From: Oscillospiraceae bacterium
GTDB taxonomy: Bacteria; Bacillota; Clostridia; Oscillospirales; Acutalibacteraceae
NCBI GenBank assembly: GCA_902796535.1
Contig: CADBPL010000263.1
Coordinates: 1-8,214 of the forward strand
Direction: 5' to 3'
DNA length: 8,214 nucleotides
The translations under genes and the position numbers were made by a program. Shown here one piece after another: positions 1 to 5,762 of this stretch. Position 1 is the stretch's first letter; the number at the start of each line of letters is the position of its first letter. The notes beneath the pieces were generated by a model. It ran no database searches, was not told the DNA's origin, and worked only from the letters and a program-made list of their open reading frames with translations.

Positions 1-321
1 CGCTTTCAGCCGCCCGGCCGGGCTCAGACCGCTCAGCGACGGGAAGCGTTCGGGGTCCGCTTCGAGCGAACCGAACAGGCGGCGGTCTGTCGCCCCGTAA
101 GGCACGTCCCAGCCGTCGTCCAGCACCACGATTAGGTCGCCGCGTATGCCGTCAAAGCGGTTGAGCAGCCCGTTGCCGCCAAACAGAAAGTCCTCGTTCA
201 TCGCGTCGCGCGAGGGAATGCTTTCGGCCAGCGGGGTGCGGTCGTACATTTCGTCGCACTGCGAATCCCACGTGCAAAAGTAGTTGCCCGTCGTTCGGGC
301 TGATTCAGGGATCAGGTTCAT
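1..321 (-). CDS. Glycoside-hydrolase-like protein, N-terminal part (runs off the left edge)
   Basis: The reverse strand is open from ATG at 321-319 to the window edge, giving 107 residues that begin MNLIPESARTTGNYFCTWDSQ. GGAGG at 334-330 lies 8 nt before the ATG and a good promoter sits just upstream. The stretch LIVVLDDGWDVPYG (about residues 63-76), followed by RRLFGSLEADPERFPSL, resembles the first strand and loop of the (beta/alpha)8 barrel in alpha-galactosidase-like (GH27/GH36-type) proteins, where a DDGW motif is common. No signal peptide is visible, so a cytoplasmic enzyme is likely. The catalytic residues would lie beyond the edge, so substrate and activity cannot be read. It is divergent from the ABC operon, about 495 bp apart. 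Coding is secure; the hydrolase assignment is moderate and made by motif resemblance only. Confidence 0.75.
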   Translation of the reverse strand, partial: MNLIPESARTTGNYFCTWDSQCDEMYDRTPLAESIPSRDAMNEDFLFGGNGLLNRFDGIRGDLIVVLDDGWDVPYGATDRRLFGSLEADPERFPSLSGLSPAGRLKA

Positions 322-353
322 TCGTTTTTCCTCCGGCAGCTTCGTTTTTTGTC

Positions 354-382
354 ATTATACCTTATTTTCCGCGTTCCTTCAA
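354..382 (-). promoter_or_regulatory. Sigma-70-type promoter of the leftward hydrolase-like gene
   Basis: Read on the minus strand, TTGAAG (382-377) and TATAAT (359-354) are separated by exactly 17 bp. Transcription would start near 347, leaving a short leader of about 25 nt that contains the GGAGG ribosome site. Confidence 0.7.
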
Positions 383-443
383 TACGTGAAAAAAGCGAAA
401 AACCAGCCGGCTTTGGAAGATGACGATACCGCAAACAACGGCA

Positions 444-487
444 GGCGCACAGAAAAAAGATAGAAGGCGCACAGAAAAAAGATAGAA
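444..487. repeat. Perfect 22-bp tandem direct repeat (2 copies)
   Basis: Two identical adjacent 22-bp copies occupy 444-465 and 466-487. Each begins GGCGCACAG, contains a run of six A, and ends GATAGAA. The second copy ends 4 bp before the -35 box at 492. The 22-bp period is about two helical turns and each copy has an A-tract, so the pair could act as an UP-like element or a tandem protein site. It could equally be a simple duplication. Confidence 0.85.
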
Positions 488-491
488 TGAC

Positions 492-520
492 TTGACAAAA
501 GAGAAAAGGCGGGATACAAT
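492..520 (+). promoter_or_regulatory. Near-consensus promoter of the ABC/FtsX/HMA operon
   Basis: TTGACA (492-497) and TACAAT (515-520) are spaced by 17 bp. The expected start, around 527-530, falls inside the palindrome that follows, so a protein bound there would block initiation. The near-ideal boxes suit a repressor-controlled gene. Confidence 0.8.
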
Positions 521-521
521 A

Positions 522-540
522 ATTAGCAGAGGCTAACCAA
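522..540. promoter_or_regulatory. Palindromic operator A at the operon start site
   Basis: TTAGC (523-527), AGAG, GCTAA (532-536) form a perfect 5-bp inverted repeat immediately after the -10 box. The right half, GCTAACCAA (532-540), is identical to that of the other two copies in the window. The sequence resembles the half-sites of DtxR-family metal-dependent repressors; that link is inference. Confidence 0.65.
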
Positions 541-611
541 ATGGGCGTTTGCTCTGCGAGCGCCGTGCAAGGCTGCGGCTTGCCGGGGAATTGCGGAAAA
601 ATGAGTCGGAG

Positions 612-649
612 CGGATCGTCGGCAGAAACTGCTTTTGCCGCGCGATCCG
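612..649 (+). other. Stable hairpin in the operon leader RNA
   Basis: CGGATCG (612-618) pairs with CGATCCG (643-649). Inside it, CGGCA (620-624) pairs with TGCCG (636-640). This makes a 12-bp stem with a small internal loop and an 11-nt apical loop. It is followed by an A run (650-656), so it is not a plus-strand terminator. It lies just ahead of the terminator-like hairpin and could be an alternative or regulatory fold. Confidence 0.55.
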
Positions 650-659
650 AAAAAAATCG

Positions 660-695
660 ACGCCGGTTAGCTTTTGCTAACCAACAGGCGTTTTT
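660..695 (+). terminator. Terminator-like (attenuator?) hairpin containing operator copy B
   Basis: ACGCC (660-664) and GGTTAGC (665-671) pair with GCTAACC (676-682) and GGCGT (687-691), with a TTTT loop and an AACA bulge on the 3' side. TTTTT follows at 691-695. The centre is operator B: a perfect 7-bp inverted repeat with the same GCTAACCAA right half (676-684) as operators A and C. It lies about 155 bp downstream of the promoter and 120 bp before the ABC ATPase start. It may be a second repressor site acting as a roadblock or loop anchor, a transcriptional attenuator, or both. The short, interrupted T run makes termination efficiency uncertain. Confidence 0.5.
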
Positions 696-765
696 GCCGG
701 ACGGCGGTTCGTGCCGGAAGGAAGGCGCCGGCGGCATAAAAATAAGAAAGGGGAGCGGTTCGGGC

Positions 766-813
766 ATGAAGGCAGGAGACTGCCTCTCGTTTGCGCGAAT
801 TCCGAATCGCTGA
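766..813 (+). CDS. Possible 15-codon leader peptide ahead of the ABC ATPase
   Basis: ATG at 766 follows a strong purine-rich ribosome site, AAAGGGGAG (747-755), at 10 nt. It encodes MKAGDCLSFARIPNR and stops at TGA 811-813, two bases before the ATG run of the ABC ATPase. The ATPase has no ribosome site of its own, so translation of this small frame could deliver ribosomes to it by termination-reinitiation. The peptide resembles nothing I know and may have no function of its own. The evidence is only the ribosome site and the spacing. Confidence 0.35.
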   Translation: MKAGDCLSFARIPNR

Positions 814-815
814 CG

Positions 816-1523
816 ATGATGATGCATTTTGTAGAAGTGAGATCCGTGAAAAAAAGCTTCGGTCAGGGCAGCAGCAGAGTCGAAGTGCTCAAAGGCATCG
901 ACCTGACCATCGGCAGGGGCGAGGTCTGCGTGCTGCTCGGCCCGTCCGGTTCGGGCAAATCCACGCTGCTGAATATCATCGGCGGCATCGAAACGGCCGA
1001 TGCGGGCACGGTCAGCGTCAACGGCGAGGTGATCGCCGATTTGCGCGAAAAGGCGCTCACCCAATATCGGCGCCGCCACTTAGGCTACGTTTTTCAGACC
1101 TACAATCTCATCCCCAACCTCACCGTGCGGGAAAACATCGAGGTCGGCGCGTTCCTGAGCGGCAGCCCGCTGGATGTGGACGAAGTGATGGAAACGCTCG
1201 GCATTGCCGACCAGAAAAATAAGCTGCCTCATCAGCTTTCGGGCGGCCAGCAGCAGCGCACTTCCATCGGGCGGGCGATCGTCAAGAACCCCGATATTCT
1301 GCTGTGCGACGAACCGACGGGCGCGCTCGATTACAGCACTTCAAAAGAGATCCTGAAGCTGATCGAGGAGGTCAACCAAAAATACGGCTGCACCGTGATT
1401 ATGGTCACGCACAACGACGCCATTCAGCACATGGCGGATCAGGTGTTCAAGCTGCGCGACGGCGTGATTCGCAAGAGCTATGTCAATGCGCAGAAAATCC
1501 CCGCGGCGGAGCTTGAGTGGTGA
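816..1523 (+). CDS. ABC transporter ATP-binding protein (MacB/LolD-type)
   Basis: This 235-residue nucleotide-binding subunit powers the FtsX-type permease encoded next to it and acts at the cytoplasmic face of the membrane. All functional motifs are intact: Walker A GPSGSGKST (42-50), Q-loop Gln94 in YVFQTYNL, signature LSGGQQQR (141-148), Walker B ILLCDEP (161-167), D-loop GALD (169-172) and switch His199. The LSGGQQQR signature with DEPTGALD is typical of the MacB/LolD/FtsE group, whose members usually pair with FtsX-fold permeases and drive extrusion or mechanotransmission rather than uptake. The start is placed at the first of three consecutive ATGs (816, 819, 822) because homology-like sequence begins at HFVEV. 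No ribosome site precedes them, and an upstream GTG at 711 gives an arginine-rich, implausible extension. Its stop overlaps the permease start by one base (TGATG). Confidence 0.93.
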   Translation: MMMHFVEVRSVKKSFGQGSSRVEVLKGIDLTIGRGEVCVLLGPSGSGKSTLLNIIGGIETADAGTVSVNGEVIADLREKALTQYRRRHLGYVFQTYNLIPNLTVRENIEVGAFLSGSPLDVDEVMETLGIADQKNKLPHQLSGGQQQRTSIGRAIVKNPDILLCDEPTGALDYSTSKEILKLIEEVNQKYGCTVIMVTHNDAIQHMADQVFKLRDGVIRKSYVNAQKIPAAELEW

Positions 1524-4500
1524 TGGCAATGAAAAATCCGTTGAACAAAAGATTCGGACGCGAGCTGAAAAGCGACGCCTTTCGGTTTATTGCCATCTTC
1601 CTGTTTCTTGTGCTGTTCATCGGCATGATCTCCGGCTTTCTTGTGGCCGATAACAGCGTTTCCGCCGCCTATCACGAGGGGTTTGAAAAATACAACATCG
1701 AGGATGGACACATCTCCTTTGCGGCAGCGGCGCCGGAGGAGCTCCTTGCGCAGATCGAACAGGCCGGCGCGCTTACGTTTTACGACCTGCCCTACAAAAA
1801 TGAAGCGCTGGTGGATTTTGACGCCGATACCGTCAAAACCGTGCGGATCTATGCGCCGAGGGAGACCGTCAACACCGTCTGCCTGATGAAAGGAAATCTG
1901 CCGTCTTCCGCAGATGAGATCGCCGTTGACAGAATGTTCGCGGAAAACAACGGCATTCAGCCCGGCGACACCCTGCGCTTTGCAAAGGGCGCTTACCGCG
2001 TTTCCGGCTTTGTCGCGCTGCCCGATTACAGCTGCCTGTATGAAAACAACAACGATATGATGTTCAGCGCCGTGAATTTCGGCGTGGCCATAACCACGCG
2101 GGAGGGCTTTGAAAAGCTCGGCGACGCGCACCTTTGCTGCAACTATGCGTGGAAATACAACACGCCCTGCCAGAGCGAAACCGAGCAGAACGACCGTTCG
2201 GAAAAGCTGATCGAGTCGCTGGAGGACATTCTGAAAAAGTATGACGAGCAGCTGATCCAGGCGCAGGTGGACGCCGTATGGCATGACGCAGCCGCTCTTT
2301 CCGATGAACTTGAGCATCAGTTTGAACGCGCGGCGAAGGCGATCGAAACCAAAATCACGCAGGCGGGCGAAAAGGCTGTCCGAGGCGCCGTTTCGTCTTT
2401 TTCGCAAAAAGAAGCGTTTGAAGTGCTGCTCCGAAAAGCCAACATGACGCAGGAACAGGTTTATACCAAGCTGATCGAAAAAGCCAACCTGACGGCCGAA
2501 CAGAAGCTGCGCCTTGCCATTGCCGCCAAAACGAAGAGCGAAGAAGAAACGATGAAGCTGGCGCTGGAAATGACGGGCTACACACAGGACGATCTTTCCG
2601 CTATGCTGATGCAGGTTACCGGCATCACGCAGGAGGCTGCCGCCAAAGCGCTGCTCGACCGATATTGTGAAAAGAACCGCACCACCGTTGAAGCGCTCAC
2701 CGCCAAACAGCTCGGCACGACCGAAAAGGCGCTCAAAGAAATGCGGAGCGCTTTTGAGAACGCCGAAGGCATGATGGGCGAACTTGATATGGACAAAAAG
2801 GAAGCGCCCAAAATCGATTTTGACAAGCTTGAAAAAGACAGCGACATTGAATCGGGCCTTGACGTTTCCTTTGATGAGGTATACGCGATCCTTGACAAGG
2901 TCGACGTGACGGGGGTGTACGACACCGCTTCCATTCGGCAGAGCGTCGGCAGGCTGGAAAAGCTGCTCGATGTGAAAATCGACGAGAGCGATCTTGTTGA
3001 GATCAAGGATTATATCCCGCAATATCTGAATATGGCGATCATGTTTACGGGCAACGATATGAGCTCGGACAAGGCCTCGGTCATCCTCATGCTTTATATC
3101 ATGCTTGCGATCCTGGCGTTTGTTTTTGCCATCACCATGTCGAACACGATCTCAAAAGAAGCGGGCGCGATCGGCACGCTCCGCGCCTCGGGATACAGCC
3201 GGGGCGAGCTTGTCCGGCACTATCTTGTTCTGCCGGTCGTCGTCACGGCATTGGGCGCAGGGGTGGGGAATCTCCTCGGCTACACCGTTTTTGAGGATCT
3301 TTTTGTCAACGTCTACTACACGAGCTATTCTCTCGTCACCTATCACACGCTGATGAACGGCGAAGCGTTTTTGCTCACAACCGTCAGCTCCGTTGTGCTG
3401 ATGCTCATCATCAATGTTTTGATGCTTGTCAAAAAAATGCGGATCCGGCCGCTCGATTTTCTGCGCGGCGAATCCGCGGGAAGAGCCAGGAAAAGAGCCG
3501 TCCGCCTCAGCCAGAAGCTGCCGTTCCTGCTCAGGTTCGGCCTGCGGGTCTTTTTCCAGAATCTCGGTTCCTGCTTCGTTTTGTTTGTCGGGATCCTGTT
3601 CGGCGGCACGCTCGCCGTTTTCGGCATGATGTTCGGCCCGATGTTTGAGGATTATTCCGTGCTGGCAAAAGAGACCATGGTTGCCGATTATCAGTATATC
3701 GTGAAGTCCGACAGCGTTGCGACCGCCGACCGGCAGGCCGAAAAATTCTGCCTGACTTCGCTGGACACCGACGTAAAAGGATATGTCAAGGACGGCGTCT
3801 CCGTTTACGGCATTCAGCCCGGCAGCAGCTATATCAAAGCCGGGATCCCCGCCGGCGAGGTGCTGGTATCCGAGAGCATGATGAAAAAATTCGGCTTTGC
3901 GCCGGGGGATGAGGTAACGCTGAAGGAACCGTATTCCACAAAGACCTACACCTTCAAAATCGCCGGCGATTACCCCTATCTGGCGTCGCTTGCCATATAT
4001 ATGCCCCGCGCGGATTATCTCGATCTGTTTGAAAAAAGCGAGGATTATTTCACCGGCTATTTCAGCAATCGGGAGCTCAGCGACATCGACGAAGAGGATA
4101 TTGCCGCCACCGTCAGGCTGCAGGACGCGACCAAGATCGTCGATCAGCTGTCCTCACTGATCGATTTTATGGATCTGTTCCTGTATTTCAGCGTCATCAT
4201 GTTCCTGCTGCTGATGTTCCTGCTGACCAAACAGGTGATCGAAAAAAACGCCAAGTCCATTGCCATGACCAAAATACTCGGCTTGCGAAACGGCGAGATC
4301 GCCGGGTTTTATCTGCTTGCGCCCTCTGTGGCCGTCGTGATCTCGCTGCTGCTTTCCGTGCCGATCATCCGGGCTCTGCTGGAGCTTGCGTTCCGCTACT
4401 ACCTCTACACAAAAATGTCGGGCTACATCCCTTATATGATCTCCGATCTCTGCTTTGTGAAAATGGTCGTTATGGGACTGGCAAGCTATCTCATCGTGGC

Positions 4501-4567
4501 AGCCGTGATGCTGCGCAAAACAAAACGCATCCCCATGGGCGAGGCGTTGAAGACACAGAATCTGTAA
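1523..4567 (+). CDS. Very long FtsX-type ABC permease with a helical-repeat extracellular domain
   Basis: The 1014-residue membrane subunit partners the ATPase. Predicted layout by eye: TM1 (22-42), large extracellular domain 1 (about 43-515), TM2-TM4 (518-540, 568-590, 615-636) forming FtsX domain 1, TM5 (681-703), extracellular domain 2 (about 704-880), and TM6-TM8 (884-902, 929-953, 979-997) forming FtsX domain 2. Cytosolic segments SKEAGAIGTLRASGYSRGEL (544-563) and AKSIAMTKILGLRNGEI (910-926) match the coupling loops of FtsX-fold permeases. Domain 1 has a highly charged, helical insert (about 215-500) including five near-tandem 14-15-residue units at 305-378. ATG 1523 is chosen because it overlaps the ATPase stop and lies 11 nt after GGAG (1508-1511); ATG 1529 or GTG 1520/1517 are alternatives. 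The substrate is unknown. The context of an HMA protein and a metal-box-like operator suggests a metal-stress or envelope role, by inference only. Confidence 0.92.
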   Translation: MAMKNPLNKRFGRELKSDAFRFIAIFLFLVLFIGMISGFLVADNSVSAAYHEGFEKYNIEDGHISFAAAAPEELLAQIEQAGALTFYDLPYKNEALVDFDADTVKTVRIYAPRETVNTVCLMKGNLPSSADEIAVDRMFAENNGIQPGDTLRFAKGAYRVSGFVALPDYSCLYENNNDMMFSAVNFGVAITTREGFEKLGDAHLCCNYAWKYNTPCQSETEQNDRSEKLIESLEDILKKYDEQLIQAQVDAVWHDAAALSDELEHQFERAAKAIETKITQAGEKAVRGAVSSFSQKEAFEVLLRKANMTQEQVYTKLIEKANLTAEQKLRLAIAAKTKSEEETMKLALEMTGYTQDDLSAMLMQVTGITQEAAAKALLDRYCEKNRTTVEALTAKQLGTTEKALKEMRSAFENAEGMMGELDMDKKEAPKIDFDKLEKDSDIESGLDVSFDEVYAILDKVDVTGVYDTASIRQSVGRLEKLLDVKIDESDLVEIKDYIPQYLNMAIMFTGNDMSSDKASVILMLYIMLAILAFVFAITMSNTISKEAGAIGTLRASGYSRGELVRHYLVLPVVVTALGAGVGNLLGYTVFEDLFVNVYYTSYSLVTYHTLMNGEAFLLTTVSSVVLMLIINVLMLVKKMRIRPLDFLRGESAGRARKRAVRLSQKLPFLLRFGLRVFFQNLGSCFVLFVGILFGGTLAVFGMMFGPMFEDYSVLAKETMVADYQYIVKSDSVATADRQAEKFCLTSLDTDVKGYVKDGVSVYGIQPGSSYIKAGIPAGEVLVSESMMKKFGFAPGDEVTLKEPYSTKTYTFKIAGDYPYLASLAIYMPRADYLDLFEKSEDYFTGYFSNRELSDIDEEDIAATVRLQDATKIVDQLSSLIDFMDLFLYFSVIMFLLLMFLLTKQVIEKNAKSIAMTKILGLRNGEIAGFYLLAPSVAVVISLLLSVPIIRALLELAFRYYLYTKMSGYIPYMISDLCFVKMVVMGLASYLIVAAVMLRKTKRIPMGEALKTQNL

Positions 4568-4582
4568 AGGAGGAATCCTGTA

Positions 4583-4831
4583 ATGGAAAAAGTGACAGTC
4601 AGAATCGACGGCATGGTGTGCGGAATGTGCGAAGCGCATCTGTGTGACGCACTGCGCAAAGCATTCCCCGAGGCAAAGAAGGTTTCGGCGTCAAGGAAAC
4701 ACGGCGAAGCGACCTTTTTGGCCGAGCGTCCCGTCGACCGGGAGCTGCTGAAAAAGGCGATCGACGAAACCGGTTATACGTTCCTTTCGGCGTCTTCGGA
4801 GCCGTACCGGAAAAAAGGCCTGTTCGGCTAA
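4583..4831 (+). CDS. Small heavy-metal-associated (HMA) domain protein
   Basis: The 82-residue soluble protein has the ferredoxin-like HMA pattern. A first strand, KVTVRIDG, leads to the metal loop GMVCGMCEAH (10-19), with Cys13 and Cys16 as the CxxC ligands, then the helix HLCDALRKAF. A later GYTF (about 64-67) matches the last strand of the fold. HMA proteins of this size bind soft metals such as Cu(I) or Zn(II) and act as chaperones or sensors. Met11 and Met15, with the downstream Glu17 and His19, give the GMxCxMCExH variant that I associate with Clostridia rather than the classic GMTCxxC. AAGGAGG (4567-4573) lies 9 nt before the ATG and overlaps the permease stop, so it is translated as the last gene of the operon. 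It ends with a basic tail, YRKKGLFG. The metal and partner are not determinable here. Confidence 0.9.
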   Translation: MEKVTVRIDGMVCGMCEAHLCDALRKAFPEAKKVSASRKHGEATFLAERPVDRELLKKAIDETGYTFLSASSEPYRKKGLFG

Positions 4832-4846
4832 GACCGGAACCGGGCT

Positions 4847-4893
4847 GCGCCGCGCCATTCAAACGAAACGCTTGAACGATGCGGCGCTTTTTT
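4847..4893 (+). terminator. Rho-independent terminator of the ABC/FtsX/HMA operon
   Basis: GCGCCGC (4847-4853) pairs with GCGGCGC (4881-4887). The stem continues with mismatches through ATTCAA/TTGAAC to a CG-AAA-CG tip, followed by six T (4888-4893). It begins 16 bp after the HMA stop and isolates the operon from the DUF3793 gene. Confidence 0.9.
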
Positions 4894-4903
4894 ACCGGAT
4901 ACA

Positions 4904-4932
4904 GTTAGCAAACGCTAACCAAAGTATATAAA
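4904..4932 (+). promoter_or_regulatory. Promoter of DUF3793 gene overlapping operator C
   Basis: GTTAGC (4904-4909), AAAC, GCTAAC (4914-4919) form a perfect 6-bp inverted repeat. The right half GCTAACCAA (4914-4922) is identical to operators A and B. An AT-rich TATATAAA (4925-4932) follows and is the best -10 candidate. The -35 position at 17 bp falls on the operator itself (GTTAGC, a weak match). Binding of a repressor would therefore occlude the promoter. The palindrome is clear; the exact promoter boxes are less certain. Confidence 0.65.
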
Positions 4933-5057
4933 ACAGCGCGGCGCTGATGAAAAATAAGGAAACGCGCCAAAACTGCGGCGCGCCCGGTTGGAATCCTGTT
5001 CCGCTGTCCTGCCCGGACCGGAATGAATTGAAAACTGTTGAAAATCGAGGAATCGTT

Positions 5058-5609
5058 ATGTCGGAAGAAATCATTATCCACCACTGTTCCCCCACGCTGG
5101 CCGGGCTGAAAACAGGGAATCTGTTCAGCTTTTCTTATGAGAGCCGCGAAGCCATGCGCGCAGCGGTATGCGCATGGAACAAAAAGCTGCGCGGCAAGGG
5201 CGTCCGGATCCTCCCGCTGCGTTACAGGGACGGCTCTGCGCTGATCTATTTTTACCGTCCGGCGCTGTTGTCGCGGGATATAAAGAATCAGGACGCGTGC
5301 CGGATGCTGGTTGAGCGCGGCTATAACATAACCACCGGAGAAAGATGCATCGTTCACCTGATCAGGCGTCTGGCGGAATGCGATGAGTTCCCGCATGAGA
5401 TCGGGCTGTTCCTCGGCTATCCGCCGGAGGACGTCAGCGGCTTTATTGAGCATAAGGCGCGCGAATGCAAATGCGTTGGCTGCTGGAAGGTTTACGGCGA
5501 CGTTGAAGCAGCCGAAAAGAAGTTCCGAACATTCAAAAAGTGTACCGATGTTTATCGCGCCAAGTGGGCGGGCGGAAGGTCGATCGAGCGGCTTACCGTG
5601 CGCACGTAA
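5058..5609 (+). CDS. DUF3793 family protein
   Basis: The 183-residue, apparently soluble protein is recognised as DUF3793 from its N-terminus, IIIHHCSPTLAGLKTGNLF (5-23), the segment GLFLGYPPEDVSGFIEHK (116-133), CKCVGCWKVYGD (137-148), and the C-terminal KKCTDVY...GRSIERLTV. The biochemical function of the family is not known to me. Cys10, with the Cys137/139/142 cluster and Cys162, could bind metal or take part in redox chemistry, but that is inference. The start is ATG 5058, preceded by GAGGAA (5047-5052). An in-frame ATG at 4947 would add 37 residues without a ribosome site or family resemblance, so 4920-5057 is read as leader. It is a separate transcription unit from the HMA operon but shares its operator, so the two are probably co-regulated. 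Confidence 0.88.
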   Translation: MSEEIIIHHCSPTLAGLKTGNLFSFSYESREAMRAAVCAWNKKLRGKGVRILPLRYRDGSALIYFYRPALLSRDIKNQDACRMLVERGYNITTGERCIVHLIRRLAECDEFPHEIGLFLGYPPEDVSGFIEHKARECKCVGCWKVYGDVEAAEKKFRTFKKCTDVYRAKWAGGRSIERLTVRT

Positions 5610-5625
5610 CGGGGCGGAGGCCAAA

Positions 5626-5727
5626 GTGAAATGGAATCAATCCACCCATGCCCGCAGGCATTTCACACGGCGCAAGGCGTATTTCACATTCGCAGAATAT
5701 TTCACAAATCCGCAGGATTTATTTCAC
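5626..5727. repeat. Array of mini-hairpins separated by ATTTCAC linkers
   Basis: Four ATTTCAC copies (5660-5666, 5681-5687, 5699-5705, 5721-5727) follow four small inverted repeats with GCA-containing loops. These are ATGCC/GGCAT (5648-5661), ACGGC/GGCGT with one mismatch (5667-5680), ATTC/GAAT (5688-5698) and AAATCC/GGATTT (5706-5720). Stem sequences differ while self-pairing is kept. The block opens with GTGAAAT (5626-5632), the exact complement of the linker, and a TGGA/TCCA hairpin (5632-5644). GTGAAAT pairing with the last linker would close a multi-arm structure. It lies between the DUF3793 stop and the terminator, in its 3' untranslated region. It looks like a dispersed structured intergenic element, not a gene. 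Confidence 0.75.
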
Positions 5728-5730
5728 TGC

Positions 5731-5760
5731 AAAAAAAGCACGCCGAAGCGTGCTTTTTTT
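5731..5760. terminator. Bidirectional terminator between DUF3793 and tRNA-Arg
   Basis: AGCACGC (5737-5743), CGAA loop, GCGTGCT (5748-5754) is a perfect 7-bp stem. It is flanked by seven A on the left (5731-5737) and seven T on the right (5754-5760), so it can end transcripts from both sides: DUF3793 rightward and the tRNA leftward. Confidence 0.93.
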
Positions 5761-5762
5761 GC

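Noticed and set aside
541..813. A 90-codon plus-strand frame starting right after operator A
   Set aside because: It has no ribosome site at ATG 541, runs through two hairpins and has no protein-like pattern. Only its last 15 codons have a credible ribosome site.
711..815. N-terminal extension of the ABC ATPase from GTG 711
   Set aside because: The added 35 residues are Arg/Lys-rich and unlike any ABC ATPase; family resemblance begins only at the ATG run.
1478..3022. A 514-codon open frame on the minus strand opposite the permease
   Set aside because: Its His/Phe/Arg-rich translation has no recognisable domain, and the opposite strand encodes a clear FtsX permease. It is an artefact of GC-rich codon use.
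816..4567. Assignment of the ABC pair as the heme exporter HrtAB
   Set aside because: HrtB is a short four-helix FtsX permease, while this one has about eight helices, about 1014 residues and a huge extracellular insert.
4947..5057. N-terminal extension of DUF3793 from ATG 4947
   Set aside because: There is no ribosome site there, and the family pattern begins just after ATG 5058, which has GAGGAA upstream.
5648..5727. A CRISPR array made of the ATTTCAC repeats
   Set aside because: The repeat is only 7 nt, the intervening segments are 11-15 nt inverted repeats rather than unique spacers, and no cas gene is present.
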